Source of the DNA: an archaeon BMS3Abin17
GTDB lineage: Archaea; Nanobdellota; Nanobdellia; Pacearchaeales; GW2011-AR1
DNA: 49,269 bases
Assembly: GCA_002897655.1 (NCBI GenBank)
Contig: BDTJ01000033.1
Location: forward strand, 1-49,269
Direction of reading: 5' to 3'
Shown here one piece after another: positions 1 to 9,612 of the stretch. Below the pieces are notes generated by a model. It was given only the letters and a program-made list of their open reading frames with translations, had not been told where the DNA came from and made no database searches. Made by a program: the position numbers and the translations under genes. Position 1 is the stretch's first letter, and every line of letters starts with the position of its first letter.

Positions 1-168
1 ATCTTTCAAGTCCCATTCTGTTTTTCTTAATCTTTCATCCCATCTTTGAAGTGCCCTTGAAGCAATCTCATAATTAAACATGGCTTTCAGAATTTTTTTA
101 CATTGAGCATAAGAATGATGTTTAATTCTTAGCTTGAAAAACTTTTTTCTTATTTCTTCTTTTTTCAT
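1..168 (-). CDS. N-terminal part of an HTH/transposase-like protein (truncated by window edge)
   Basis: Reverse-strand frame gives MKKEEIRKKFFKLRIKHHSYAQCKKILKAMFNYEIASRALQRWDERLRKTEWDLKD, open to the window edge; resembles N-terminal HTH of recombinase/transposase proteins. Confidence 0.5.
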   Translation of the reverse strand, partial: MKKEEIRKKFFKLRIKHHSYAQCKKILKAMFNYEIASRALQRWDERLRKTEWDLKD

Positions 169-289
169 AAAATTAGTTCAATTTCATCTGCGAACTAATT
201 TTCGGTTAGACTATGACATATGTCGTGGTCTCACACCTCATATCTCTCTTACAAAACTTTATAAATTTGAAACAGCTTATATTAAGAAC

Positions 290-1330
290 ATGGACGAAAC
301 TTATTTCAAGAGGATTATGACAACAATTGTATTAGTTGTTCTTATAGTGCTGGCTTTTTTTCTTATAAAACCAATTTTACTGTCAATTATTTCAGGGATT
401 ATTCTTGCATTTATATTCACTCCTGTTTATGTTTGGATTAATAAAAAGGTAAAGTCAAAAAATCTTTCAGCATCTTTGGTTTGTGCAGGGCTTATATTAG
501 TAATTCTCTTACCTTTTTGGTTTTTAACCCCAATATTCATAGATCAATCTATTAAAGTTTATATCGCCTCTCAGCAAACAGATTTTACAGCCATCCTCCA
601 GTCTATCTTCCCTGATTTGTTCGCTTCAGACAACTTTTCTTCAGAAGTAGGTTCTATTATGTCTTCTTTTGTAACAAAAATAACAAATTCCCTGACAAAT
701 TCATTTTCAAACTTAATCCTCAATTTCCCAGTTATTTTCCTGCATCTTTTAGTTGTATTTTTTACTTTTTTCTTTGTCTTAAGAGACAGAAGGCAATTAG
801 TTGAGTACATTCAGAGTTTATTGCCTTTTTCTGCAGATGTTGAAAAAAAAATATTTGAATCTTCTAAAGGAATAACTGTTTCAGTTATTTATGGGCAGGT
901 AATTATTGGAATGATTCAGGGTGTTGTTGCTGGAATAGGTTTTTTCATATTTAGAGTTCCAAATGCTTTGTTCTTAACCTTAATGGCCTCTTTAGCAGGT
1001 ATTTTTCCAATAATTGGGACCACAATTATATGGATTCCTACTGTGATATATTTATTTGTAGCGGGGAATACTTTTCAAGCAGTGGGGGTTTTATTATTCG
1101 GGCTTGTCTCCTCTTCTGTTGATAATCTTATAAGGCCAATAATTGTATCAAGGAGAACACGAATGCATTCTTCCTTAATTCTTATTGGGATGATCGGGGG
1201 TTTGTTTATGTTTGGGATTTTGGGATTTATATTAGGTCCTTTAATATTAGCATATCTTCTTATCTTACTTGAGCTTTATAGAAAGAAGAAATCTCCAGGA
1301 ATTTTTATCCAAGAGCCCATCAAAGGATAA
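290..1330 (+). CDS. AI-2E family transporter (PF01594-like membrane protein)
   Basis: Multiple TM helices with AI-2E family pattern; start chosen at MDETYFKR, about 25 nt after a TATA-like tttataaatt (ORF track start at 134 is probably too early). Confidence 0.85.
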   Translation: MDETYFKRIMTTIVLVVLIVLAFFLIKPILLSIISGIILAFIFTPVYVWINKKVKSKNLSASLVCAGLILVILLPFWFLTPIFIDQSIKVYIASQQTDFTAILQSIFPDLFASDNFSSEVGSIMSSFVTKITNSLTNSFSNLILNFPVIFLHLLVVFFTFFFVLRDRRQLVEYIQSLLPFSADVEKKIFESSKGITVSVIYGQVIIGMIQGVVAGIGFFIFRVPNALFLTLMASLAGIFPIIGTTIIWIPTVIYLFVAGNTFQAVGVLLFGLVSSSVDNLIRPIIVSRRTRMHSSLILIGMIGGLFMFGILGFILGPLILAYLLILLELYRKKKSPGIFIQEPIKG

Positions 1331-1381
1331 TCTAGATAAGTATAAAAATCATTTCTTCTAATATATTCATAAGAGGCGTTT

Positions 1382-2890
1382 ATGGAATTAAAAGTAAAAC
1401 TTCTAAAATGGTCTGCAGGAGTTCCTGTAGCAATGCTCAATAAAGAAACTGCTGATAAAATAGGAGTCCATATTAAAGACAGAATTTCTATAAAGACTCT
1501 TTCAGATAAGCCAAAAGAGATTTTTACAATTGTAGATACTATAAAAAGAGTAGTCAAGAAAAACGAGATTGCTATTTCTTCTGAGATTAAGAAGATGGTT
1601 GGCTTAAGATTAGGTCAAAAAGTAGACGTTAATCTTGCCTTTGCTCCAAAAAGCATGATTTTTATAAAGAAAAAGCTAATGAAAAAAAGACTCTCTCAAA
1701 AAGAGCTGGATGAAATAATAAAAGATGTAGTCAATAATGCTCTTTCTGAATCAGAAATATCTATATTTATTTCAGCAATGTATGAGCAAGGCATGAGTAT
1801 TAAAGAAACTGTTTATCTTATAAAATCAATCTTAAAATACGGGAATCAGTTAAAATTGAGGAATAAATTAGTTGCTGATAAACATTCTATAGGAGGCATC
1901 CCTGGAAACAGGGCAACCCCAATTGTTATTTCAATATGTGCTGCTGCTGGAATTATCATGCCAAAATCTTCTTCACGGGCAATAACAAGTTCAGCTGGAA
2001 CAGCAGATGTCATAGAAACAGTTGCTTCTGTTGACTTTTCAATAAAAGAATTAAAGAAGATAATCAAGAAAACAGGTGCATGCATTGTTTGGGGAGGAGC
2101 TCTGGGATTGGTTCCTGCAGATTCAAGGATAATTCGTATAGAAAAATTGTTGAAATTAGACCCTGAAGCAATGTTGCTTTCATCTATAATGGCAAAAAAA
2201 TTAGCAATGGATGCTGATTATATAATAATTGATATTCCTTACGGAAAAACTGCAAAAGTTGATAAAAAAAAGGCCATAAATCTCAAAAGAAAATTTAAGA
2301 AATTGGGAAGAATTTTTAGAAAAAATGTAGAGGTTTTTATTATGGAGGCTAAAGAACCGATGGGAACAGGAGTAGGTCCTGCATTAGAACTAATTGATGT
2401 AATACAGATTTTAGATCCAAAATTACAAGGGCCAAGAGATTTAGAGAACAAATCATTATTTTTAGCAGGAAAACTGCTTGAAATGACAAAAAAAGCCAAA
2501 AAAGGGAAAGGAATAATTCTTGCAGAAAAAATATTATTTTCTGGAAAAGCATATCAAAAATTCAAGCAAATAATAAAGGCTCAAAATAAAAACCCCAAGG
2601 TGAAAAATATAGAAAAACTCCTTAAATCTATAAAACCTGCAAAATTTAAGAAAGATATCCTGACCCAAAAATCAGGGAAGATAGAAGAAATACATAATTC
2701 TAAAATAAATTCTCTGGCAAGAAGCACTGGTTGCCCAGTGGATAAATTCTCTGGATTGAGAATATTTGTATCTGCTGGAGATGATGTAAAAAGAAGTGAT
2801 AAGTTAATGACAATTTATTCTGAATCAAGAACAAGGCTGAAAAATGCAGTCAAGTTTTATAATACTATCAAGCCAATAAGAATAAGCTAA
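1382..2890 (+). CDS. deoA: AMP phosphorylase / archaeal thymidine phosphorylase family
   Basis: 502 aa with KHSIGGIPGNRATPIVISICAAAG and archaeal-length N-terminal extension. Confidence 0.9.
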   Translation: MELKVKLLKWSAGVPVAMLNKETADKIGVHIKDRISIKTLSDKPKEIFTIVDTIKRVVKKNEIAISSEIKKMVGLRLGQKVDVNLAFAPKSMIFIKKKLMKKRLSQKELDEIIKDVVNNALSESEISIFISAMYEQGMSIKETVYLIKSILKYGNQLKLRNKLVADKHSIGGIPGNRATPIVISICAAAGIIMPKSSSRAITSSAGTADVIETVASVDFSIKELKKIIKKTGACIVWGGALGLVPADSRIIRIEKLLKLDPEAMLLSSIMAKKLAMDADYIIIDIPYGKTAKVDKKKAINLKRKFKKLGRIFRKNVEVFIMEAKEPMGTGVGPALELIDVIQILDPKLQGPRDLENKSLFLAGKLLEMTKKAKKGKGIILAEKILFSGKAYQKFKQIIKAQNKNPKVKNIEKLLKSIKPAKFKKDILTQKSGKIEEIHNSKINSLARSTGCPVDKFSGLRIFVSAGDDVKRSDKLMTIYSESRTRLKNAVKFYNTIKPIRIS

Positions 2891-2929
2891 CACAACTATT
2901 TTTTTAAACTCCAGTCATCTTTATCTTTA

Positions 2930-3190
2930 ATGGAATACAAGAGAAAATTAGTAGATTATATTAAGAGAAATCTGTCTAAAGGGTATACTTTAGATTCGCT
3001 TCAGATAGCCTTGACTAATCAGGGTTATTCAAGATCAATTGTTGAAAGAGCAATAGAACAGGCGAACAAGGAACTTGCTCAAAAAGCACCTGTTCTTAAA
3101 GAGAAACCAGTAATAAAGTATGAGGTTATTGATGAATATAATAAGCCAATTATAATCAAAAAGCCGTGGTGGAAGCGAGTGTTTGGATGA
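2930..3190 (+). CDS. hypothetical protein
   Basis: 86-aa ORF, good coding character. Confidence 0.6.
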   Translation: MEYKRKLVDYIKRNLSKGYTLDSLQIALTNQGYSRSIVERAIEQANKELAQKAPVLKEKPVIKYEVIDEYNKPIIIKKPWWKRVFG

Positions 3191-3256
3191 GCATTAATTA
3201 ATTTACGTATCTTAGTGAATCCAGGCAGGAGAAGGGTTTTTGGAATTATGATTCAT

Positions 3257-4351
3257 TTAATATTCTATTAATTTTCTTCCTTTTAATTGTTGCAATAAAT
3301 CTCTTCTTATATTCTGTGCAGTTATCTTAAGACCTGCTCCAGGAGCTTTAACAGAATAAGTTCCTGCTCCAGAAACTATATGTATTTTATTCAATGTTCC
3401 TTTAAGACTGCCAAGAGGACTATTTTTAGGAACCTCTCTAAGAGAAATACTTAATTTTGGAAGATTGTTTTCAAAAGATATTCTTGCAATATATCTTAAT
3501 ACATTTCCACTTTCTTTTGCTTTTATAATTTTCTCTAGAAAAATATTGTCTAGCTCTTTTACTGAATCAAGAAATTCATTAATTTTATCATAATTAAAAT
3601 ATTTTTCTGGGATCAATGGAAGCAATCTTATATCTTTCATATTTACATTGTACCCAGAGGTTCTTGCTAAGATAAGAAGTTTTTTAGCAACATCTAATCC
3701 ATTTAAATCATCTCTTGGATGGGGTTCTGTGTATCCTTTCCCTATTGCTTTCTTAAGAGCTTCTGAAAATTCTACACTATTCTCAAGTTCTGATAGTATA
3801 AAACCAATAGTTCCTGAAAAACAACCTTCAGTTAATTCCAGATGATCTGTTACATCTCTTAAATCTTGGATATAATCAATAACCCCTGCACCAGCCATAA
3901 CAGAACACCTATAACCATATCTAGATGGTTCTTTTATTAATTCTTGAAATGTTTTATAATCTGATAGTGCTAAGGGGTTTTTATTAGCTGTTACAATGCC
4001 AAAATCAGTTTCCCTAATTATCTTTAAATGAAAATCTATTATATTTTTAACTGCAGTCACATCAATAAGCACAAAACTATCTCCTTCATCTCTTTTAATT
4101 GATTTAACCATTTCTAATAATTCATCTAAAGAACCATATTTCTCAAAATTTCTTTTTCTTTCTGAAAAATCTAAGCAGTTTTCTTTTGATAGCCCTTTTT
4201 CAGAGAATAAAAAATTAGAACTAGAAGCTAATCCAATAATCCTAGTTGGGTTAATATGTTTTTTGTTATCTAAGTCTTTTTCCACAATTTGTGAAACTAA
4301 TTCTCTTCCTACCTTTCCTGTTGCTCCAATAATAAAAACGTTTTGAATCAT
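3257..4351 (-). CDS. hom: homoserine dehydrogenase (ThrA/MetL HSDH-half type)
   Basis: Rossmann IGATGKVGREL, TANKNPLA, GTIGFILSELE, GYTEPHPRDDLNGLDVAKKLLILAR. Confidence 0.88.
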   Translation of the reverse strand: MIQNVFIIGATGKVGRELVSQIVEKDLDNKKHINPTRIIGLASSSNFLFSEKGLSKENCLDFSERKRNFEKYGSLDELLEMVKSIKRDEGDSFVLIDVTAVKNIIDFHLKIIRETDFGIVTANKNPLALSDYKTFQELIKEPSRYGYRCSVMAGAGVIDYIQDLRDVTDHLELTEGCFSGTIGFILSELENSVEFSEALKKAIGKGYTEPHPRDDLNGLDVAKKLLILARTSGYNVNMKDIRLLPLIPEKYFNYDKINEFLDSVKELDNIFLEKIIKAKESGNVLRYIARISFENNLPKLSISLREVPKNSPLGSLKGTLNKIHIVSGAGTYSVKAPGAGLKITAQNIRRDLLQQLKGRKLIEY

Positions 4352-4431
4352 TTAACATTATGGCCACTCTTATTTAAAAATATGATTACTAATAAAAAGG
4401 ATTAAAAAGCATTAATTAATTCTATATTCAT

Positions 4432-4512
4432 GCCTCCATCGCATAATGGTATTGCACCGGACTTGAGATCCGGGGTCTTCGGGCCATCCCCGTTCGATTC
4501 GGGGTGGGGGCG
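4432..4512 (+). tRNA. tRNA-Ser(UGA)
   Basis: Acceptor GCCTCCA/TGGGGGC, anticodon stem CCGGA-CTTGAGA-TCCGG (anticodon TGA), 14-nt class II variable arm, T-arm CCCCG-TTCGATT-CGGGG, discriminator G73. Confidence 0.93.
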
Positions 4513-4675
4513 TTCTGAATTTTTAGATGATGTTTATAGGGATAAGTGGTTGATTCTTGTTTCAAATAAAAACCTAGTTAAAAAATACAATGAATTTGGA
4601 ACTGTCTCTACAAGAAAAAATCTAAGAAAGCAAATAGAAAAATGGGTAAAAGAAACTGAGAATAAAAGAAAATAA
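4513..4675 (+). pseudogene. coding-like remnant abutting the tRNA 3' end
   Basis: SEFLDDVYRDKWLILVSNKNLVKKYNEFGTVSTRKNLRKQIEKWVKETENKRK is protein-like but has no ATG outside the tRNA gene. Confidence 0.4.
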
Positions 4676-4874
4676 GTAAAAAACTAACACCCAATTTTTT
4701 CAGGTGTCATAATTAACTAAATTTACACTTTTTTTATAAAAATAGTTAATTTTATAGGTAAGAAAGTAAGAATAGCAAAGTTTATATACTTCTTAATCTT
4801 ACATTTTTACATCTCAGAAATGCGAATTTCTGACGATCATCAAAAATTAAATAAAAAGCTTAAAAATTTTTGAG

Positions 4875-5135
4875 ATGGTAAGTATAACTAAAATAAGTTC
4901 AAAAGGACAGATTGTAATTCCTAGAGATATAAGGGAGAGATTAAAAGTAAAAGAAGGGAATTTATTTGTTGTTACAGACCAAGACAATTCAATTTGTTTA
5001 AGGAAAATTGAGCCTCCTAAAATTAAAACCTGGGATGAAGCAACTAAGCCTTTTAGAGAAGCTGCAAAGAAATCTAAATTTACAGAAGATGATTTAGCTA
5101 AAGTAATTAGTGAAGTTAGGGCAAATAAAAGGTAA
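4875..5135 (+). CDS. AbrB/MazE-type antitoxin
   Basis: MVSITKISSKGQIVIPRDIRERLKVKEGNLF SpoVT/AbrB motif. Confidence 0.9.
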   Translation: MVSITKISSKGQIVIPRDIRERLKVKEGNLFVVTDQDNSICLRKIEPPKIKTWDEATKPFREAAKKSKFTEDDLAKVISEVRANKR

Positions 5136-5136
5136 A

Positions 5137-5556
5137 ATGAAAGTTGTTCTTGATACAAATGTCTGGCTCTCATCTATTTTTTGGAAAGGTGAGGCAAGTA
5201 AGATTATAAGAAATTGCAAAAGAAAAAGCATACAAATTATGATAACAGATCAAATTCTTTCAGAGATAATAGATGTTTTGAATAAAGAAGCAAAATTTCA
5301 GAGATTTATCAAAGATAGAAATCAGAATATAGAAGATTTGATTAGAACTATTTTATCAATTGCCATCTTAAAAAAATCAAAGACTAAATTGAATATAATT
5401 AAAGAAGATCCTAAAGATAATATTATCTTAGAAGCTGCTTTAGATGGCAAGGCAGATTACATAATTTCTTATGATAAACACCTTTTAAATATGCTTGAAT
5501 TTAGGAAAATTAAGATAATTAAACCAAATGAGTTTTTGAAATTAATTAATAAATAA
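5137..5556 (+). CDS. PIN-domain toxin
   Basis: MKVVLDTNVWLSSIFWKG ... DNIILEAALDGKADYIISYDKHLL; start 1 nt after antitoxin stop. Confidence 0.9.
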   Translation: MKVVLDTNVWLSSIFWKGEASKIIRNCKRKSIQIMITDQILSEIIDVLNKEAKFQRFIKDRNQNIEDLIRTILSIAILKKSKTKLNIIKEDPKDNIILEAALDGKADYIISYDKHLLNMLEFRKIKIIKPNEFLKLINK

Positions 5557-5628
5557 CCCCCAACTGTAACACTTTTTATACGCTGGGCGGAAGCGTAAAC
5601 TTTTTAAGATTATTAATGATGTTATAAT

Positions 5629-6174
5629 ATGCTTAATGGGGTTCAGGTAATTGCAGAAGTCAAGACAAAATCTCCTTTTGGGTTTACATCAGATGAAAGT
5701 TGGAAGGATTTATTTAATCTGGCTAATAATGTAGGGGATATTATCTCTATACATACAGACTCTCGTTGGGGAGGTTCTTTTGATTTAATCTCTAAAGCCA
5801 GAAAACTGACAGATAAGCCAATTCTTGCTAAAGGAATTCATGCAAAAGATGAGGAGATAGCTATTGCAATTGAGAATGGGGCAGATTTTGTTTTAGTAGT
5901 TGGAAGAATTCCCAACATACACAAAGATAAATGCTTTATTGAGCCATTCACACTGGATGAATTATCTAAAATACCTTCAACATTTAAGGTGATTTGGAAT
6001 TCTCGCGATTTACTTACAGGAGAATTCAAAAAAGAAACATTCAAGCAGGCAAGGAAGATTTGGAAAGGATGGTTATGTCAGGCAAGCAATATCAAATCAG
6101 TCAGCGATATAAAACAAGGTGCTAATGCAGTTTTAGTTGGAGCGAATTTAAGAGAATTTGCTGGTTCTATTTAA
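5629..6174 (+). CDS. indole-3-glycerol-phosphate synthase-like TIM barrel (short)
   Basis: IAEVKTKSPFG, PILAKGIHAKDE, IWNSRDLLTGEFK and GANAVLVGANL match TrpC-type strand motifs. Confidence 0.65.
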   Translation: MLNGVQVIAEVKTKSPFGFTSDESWKDLFNLANNVGDIISIHTDSRWGGSFDLISKARKLTDKPILAKGIHAKDEEIAIAIENGADFVLVVGRIPNIHKDKCFIEPFTLDELSKIPSTFKVIWNSRDLLTGEFKKETFKQARKIWKGWLCQASNIKSVSDIKQGANAVLVGANLREFAGSI

Positions 6175-6494
6175 TTATCACTTTTTTCTTCATTACATCT
6201 CGCCCAATACTCGTTTCTTTCAATACCTGCTTTGAAATGGCTTTCTCCCTTTACTCTTAAGTCCCAATAGATTATCTGACCTTGAACAGTATCAATTCTT
6301 CTTGCAACTTTTTTTAATGCCCTCTTAGCTGCTCCTTTTTTCTGAGGAGATGATTTAGGATCTTTAAGTTTTTCCTCCTCCTCTTTTTTCCAGCTTAATA
6401 CCTCTCGCATCTCTTCATATATCTCTTTATGTTTTTCCTTAATTTCTTCTTCTGTTAATGGAGTCTTTTTTTGTTTAGAATAATATTTCATATT
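6171..6494 (-). CDS. hypothetical charged protein
   Basis: ORF directly downstream of the helicase gene; K/E-rich; start at MKYYSKQ. Confidence 0.5.
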   Translation of the reverse strand, partial: NMKYYSKQKKTPLTEEEIKEKHKEIYEEMREVLSWKKEEEEKLKDPKSSPQKKGAAKRALKKVARRIDTVQGQIIYWDLRVKGESHFKAGIERNEYWARCNEEKSDN

Positions 6495-6531
6495 ATATCT
6501 TTGTTTAGTTAATTTAAATAACTTCTTTATT

Positions 6532-8451
6532 TTATTCAAACCCTTCCAGAACCCTTGAATCAGGGCTTAACACATAAACATGGTCTTCTTTGAATCTTAA
6601 ACCTCTGTAAATCTTTTGCCATAATTCTCTTTTTGCTTTGTCCTTGTAAAAACTCCAATAATGTTGAGGGTTTGTTTTATGCAGGATTTTCCAGAAAGCA
6701 TCCTGGACATTTGGATTGGGATATTTTGTAAATATAATGCTGTTGCACTGCTCTCCTGGGAAATCAATTCCTCTTGCACATCTTGTAGAGAATAAAACAT
6801 CAATCTGACCAGTTTTAAATTCTTCAACCAATCTCCCTGTTTTATCTTCTTTCTGAAGTTGTCTTATTTTCTCTCTGCTAATCAAATTTCCAACCTCAAA
6901 TTCTTTTATCTCCTGTTCAGAAGGCATGTCAATAAAACTGTTTATATGTATTAACGCTGGTTTTTTTGAGATTTTAATGCATTTATCCAGTGCTTTTAGA
7001 TAATCTTTTCTTTTGAATTTTCCACTTGAAAAATTAGAATACTTGCAATCAATTTCCATGCCTGTTTTTTGAACCTCAATTCTTCCCTGCTGTTCTGTCT
7101 CTGCATTAATTATCTTGAAATCATCAAGACCAAATATATTCTTTAAGACATTTTCTGAATGGATAGTTCCAGACATAAGGACAATTCTCTTATTTTTATC
7201 GACCATTTCCTTAAATCTTTTTGCCAAATTTGTTGTTACAACACTTGCTATAAGATTATCTTCTTTTTTGCTAAAAGTCAGATAAGTTTCGTTTAAAAAG
7301 TCTTCAAACATTCTTGCAGTTTCTGCCACATCAAAAAGATAACTTTCAACATCCACCTCGTCAAGAAATTCATGGGAATCTAAGAAAATCCTAAATAAAT
7401 CATAAATTCCTGTTTCTTTTATAGGGATTATTTCATTGGTTTTAATAGCCTTATTTATTCTCTCATTTTTTCTAATTTGTTTCAGTATCGCATGTATCTC
7501 ATCAGTTGCTTTTACAACACCCTCATTAAAACTAAATACACGGGTTAAAGAGTTTTGAAGTCTGTTAAGATTAATATTTCTCTGATTAGAAAAACTGTCT
7601 AAAAATTCATCACATTCGTCTATTATTTCAACTTCTGTTAAAGGCTTTCTGTCAAGCGCAGATTCTAATTTATACTTCAGGGAATTAAAGACAATTACAT
7701 CAGAATCAATGAATGAATTAAATTGCTCATAGAATTTACATCCGGGTTCTCCCTGATGAAAAATAAAATTTGTGTTATTTAATCCAGCATATTTTTTCCT
7801 TTCATTAAAACTCTTTAATTTATATATCTCAGGCAAAACAGGGCTCCAATAAGGGCAGGCACCTGCAATAGAAAATCTCTTTACATCCCTTAGTTCAGAA
7901 AAATTCTGAGGATTGATTTTCTTATTTTGTTTTAAATAATTCTTTATCTTATTCCAGTTTTTTTCTTTTATCTCTATTTTACATGGGATATTATGATTAT
8001 CTGCAGATAAATCTTTTAATCTTTCATGATTAATTTCTTCTCTTTTGCCTTCAAAGATGTCACTTAATTTAGAATTTATCTCTTTTGTTTCTTTTGGAAC
8101 AGAATTTTTGCAATCTTCCAGGAATTTGCATTTATGGTTATTTCTTCCTGTTATAACACTTATCTTAAGTTTTGTGCCATTATCTTTTAGGAGATATTTT
8201 TCAGATTCATAATCTTTCTTATACTGGGTTTGGAGATTCTTCCCAGGAACTATGATTGATGTTTTTCCAAGCTGTCTTGCAATATTCAAAGCTATTACAC
8301 TCTTTCCAGTACCACAGATTCCATGTATGAATATAATCTTATTCCCTTCCTCAATTGCAGTTAGCACTTCTTTGACAATATCTGCCTGCGATTTTCCATT
8401 TGAAAAGATAAGAGGCTCAAGAAGTTTATTATTTTGATATAAATTCCACAT
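6532..8451 (-). CDS. XPD/DinG-like superfamily 2 helicase with probable Fe-S cysteines
   Basis: Walker A GICGTGKS, DECD box (IIDECDEFLDSF), spaced Cys between motifs Ia and II, C-terminal CARGIDFPGEQC. Confidence 0.8.
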   Translation of the reverse strand: MWNLYQNNKLLEPLIFSNGKSQADIVKEVLTAIEEGNKIIFIHGICGTGKSVIALNIARQLGKTSIIVPGKNLQTQYKKDYESEKYLLKDNGTKLKISVITGRNNHKCKFLEDCKNSVPKETKEINSKLSDIFEGKREEINHERLKDLSADNHNIPCKIEIKEKNWNKIKNYLKQNKKINPQNFSELRDVKRFSIAGACPYWSPVLPEIYKLKSFNERKKYAGLNNTNFIFHQGEPGCKFYEQFNSFIDSDVIVFNSLKYKLESALDRKPLTEVEIIDECDEFLDSFSNQRNINLNRLQNSLTRVFSFNEGVVKATDEIHAILKQIRKNERINKAIKTNEIIPIKETGIYDLFRIFLDSHEFLDEVDVESYLFDVAETARMFEDFLNETYLTFSKKEDNLIASVVTTNLAKRFKEMVDKNKRIVLMSGTIHSENVLKNIFGLDDFKIINAETEQQGRIEVQKTGMEIDCKYSNFSSGKFKRKDYLKALDKCIKISKKPALIHINSFIDMPSEQEIKEFEVGNLISREKIRQLQKEDKTGRLVEEFKTGQIDVLFSTRCARGIDFPGEQCNSIIFTKYPNPNVQDAFWKILHKTNPQHYWSFYKDKAKRELWQKIYRGLRFKEDHVYVLSPDSRVLEGFE

Positions 8452-8533
8452 TTTAGAACAAATGATAAAAATTAGGAGAGGTTATAAATATTTAGATTGC
8501 CCCTCCCCAAGATTGTTCGGTTGGAGAATAATA

Positions 8534-9151
8534 ATGTTTAAAAACTTCATTTTATCCCAAATCTCTATGGATATAACTTACAAAGTTGAAGTAAAGCACG
8601 ACTATACTATTGGAGGTCTTGAACAGGTTAAAAAAGGGGATTTTAAAGATAAAACAAGATTTTGTGATTTAGATGAAGTAAAACATATATTTCAAGAAAA
8701 AAATAAAGAAAGTTCATTAATTATGGTCCCACATATAATTGGTGCTTATAGAAGGATTAATATTACTTTTAATCCAGATAGTGGTAAAGGTGTTGTAAAG
8801 AGAGATTCTGGATTAGAAGCTCATGAGGGGTTTGAAGTTCACCCAAGTTTAGTTCAGATAGGATATGATTCCTCATCATTAAATAGAAAGACTATCTCGG
8901 ATTATATTGGTTCTGAAAGTTCAAGAATGAGAATTGTTCCTTATGAAGATCTTAAAATAGCTGAAAAAGAATTGAAAACATTCTCAGAATTAATGCAAAA
9001 AAGATTTGAATCTTTAGGGCAAGACCCAAGTGAAGAAGAATGGACTCAAATGATAAGGTTATCTAAAGATATGTTACATTTGCAAGGATTAACTAAACAT
9101 GAATATGACCTCCTGAAAAAGTATTCTGATATGGCTCTTTTTATTAATTGA
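8534..9151 (+). CDS. hypothetical protein
   Basis: ORF; start at MFKNFILSQ placed after a TATA-like ttataaatattt. Confidence 0.6.
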   Translation: MFKNFILSQISMDITYKVEVKHDYTIGGLEQVKKGDFKDKTRFCDLDEVKHIFQEKNKESSLIMVPHIIGAYRRINITFNPDSGKGVVKRDSGLEAHEGFEVHPSLVQIGYDSSSLNRKTISDYIGSESSRMRIVPYEDLKIAEKELKTFSELMQKRFESLGQDPSEEEWTQMIRLSKDMLHLQGLTKHEYDLLKKYSDMALFIN

Positions 9152-9304
9152 ATAGCTCAGAATTATTTTTACAAATTATCTTATCTGTATAAATATTTAG
9201 TAATATTATTTGAATATATTTCACATAATATCTGTTACAACCCATATATCCTAGTAACTACTAGAAAAAGTTTGAGGGCCTAGCATTCGTAATTAAAAAT
9301 AAAA

Positions 9305-9607
9305 TTATCCGAATAGCGCGCTAAGCCCTTCTGCTGCAGCTTCTTTCTTTTCTTCTTTAGGCTTTGCTTCTTCTTTCTTTTCAGCTCCACCACCAGCAGG
9401 TGCTCCGCCACTCACAGGAGCAGCAGCAACTAAACTTGCAGATTCAAGTTCTTTTGCTATATCAACACCTTTCAAGCTAGCAACAAGTGACTTAATTTGT
9501 GATTCGTCAACTTCTACACCCGCAGCTGCAACAACACTTTTTACATTCTCTTCATTAACATCTTTTCCTGCTTTATGCAGTAAAAGTGCTGCGTATATGT
9601 TTTTCAT
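9305..9607 (-). CDS. rpl12: 50S ribosomal protein P1 (L12)
   Basis: [35 protein letters not shown] ... EGLSALFG. Confidence 0.97.
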   Translation of the reverse strand: MKNIYAALLLHKAGKDVNEENVKSVVAAAGVEVDESQIKSLVASLKGVDIAKELESASLVAAAPVSGGAPAGGGAEKKEEAKPKEEKKEAAAEGLSALFG

Positions 9608-9612
9608 GTTAT

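Noticed and set aside
1382-2890. AMP phosphorylase as evidence of a RuBisCO nucleotide salvage cluster
   Set aside because: No RuBisCO or ribose-1,5-bisphosphate isomerase gene in this window
4430-4675. 81-aa ORF MPPSHNGIAPDLRSG...
   Set aside because: First third is translated tRNA-Ser; treated as tRNA plus remnant, not a CDS
5573-5600. TACGCT-gggcgga-AGCGTA hairpin between the PIN gene and IGPS-like gene
   Set aside because: Only 6 bp, probably a transcription end or promoter-proximal feature; not enough to call
9245-9275. CTAGTA-ac-TACTAG stem near the end of the ribosomal operon
   Set aside because: Weak stem, could be a terminator but no supporting U-tract or conservation
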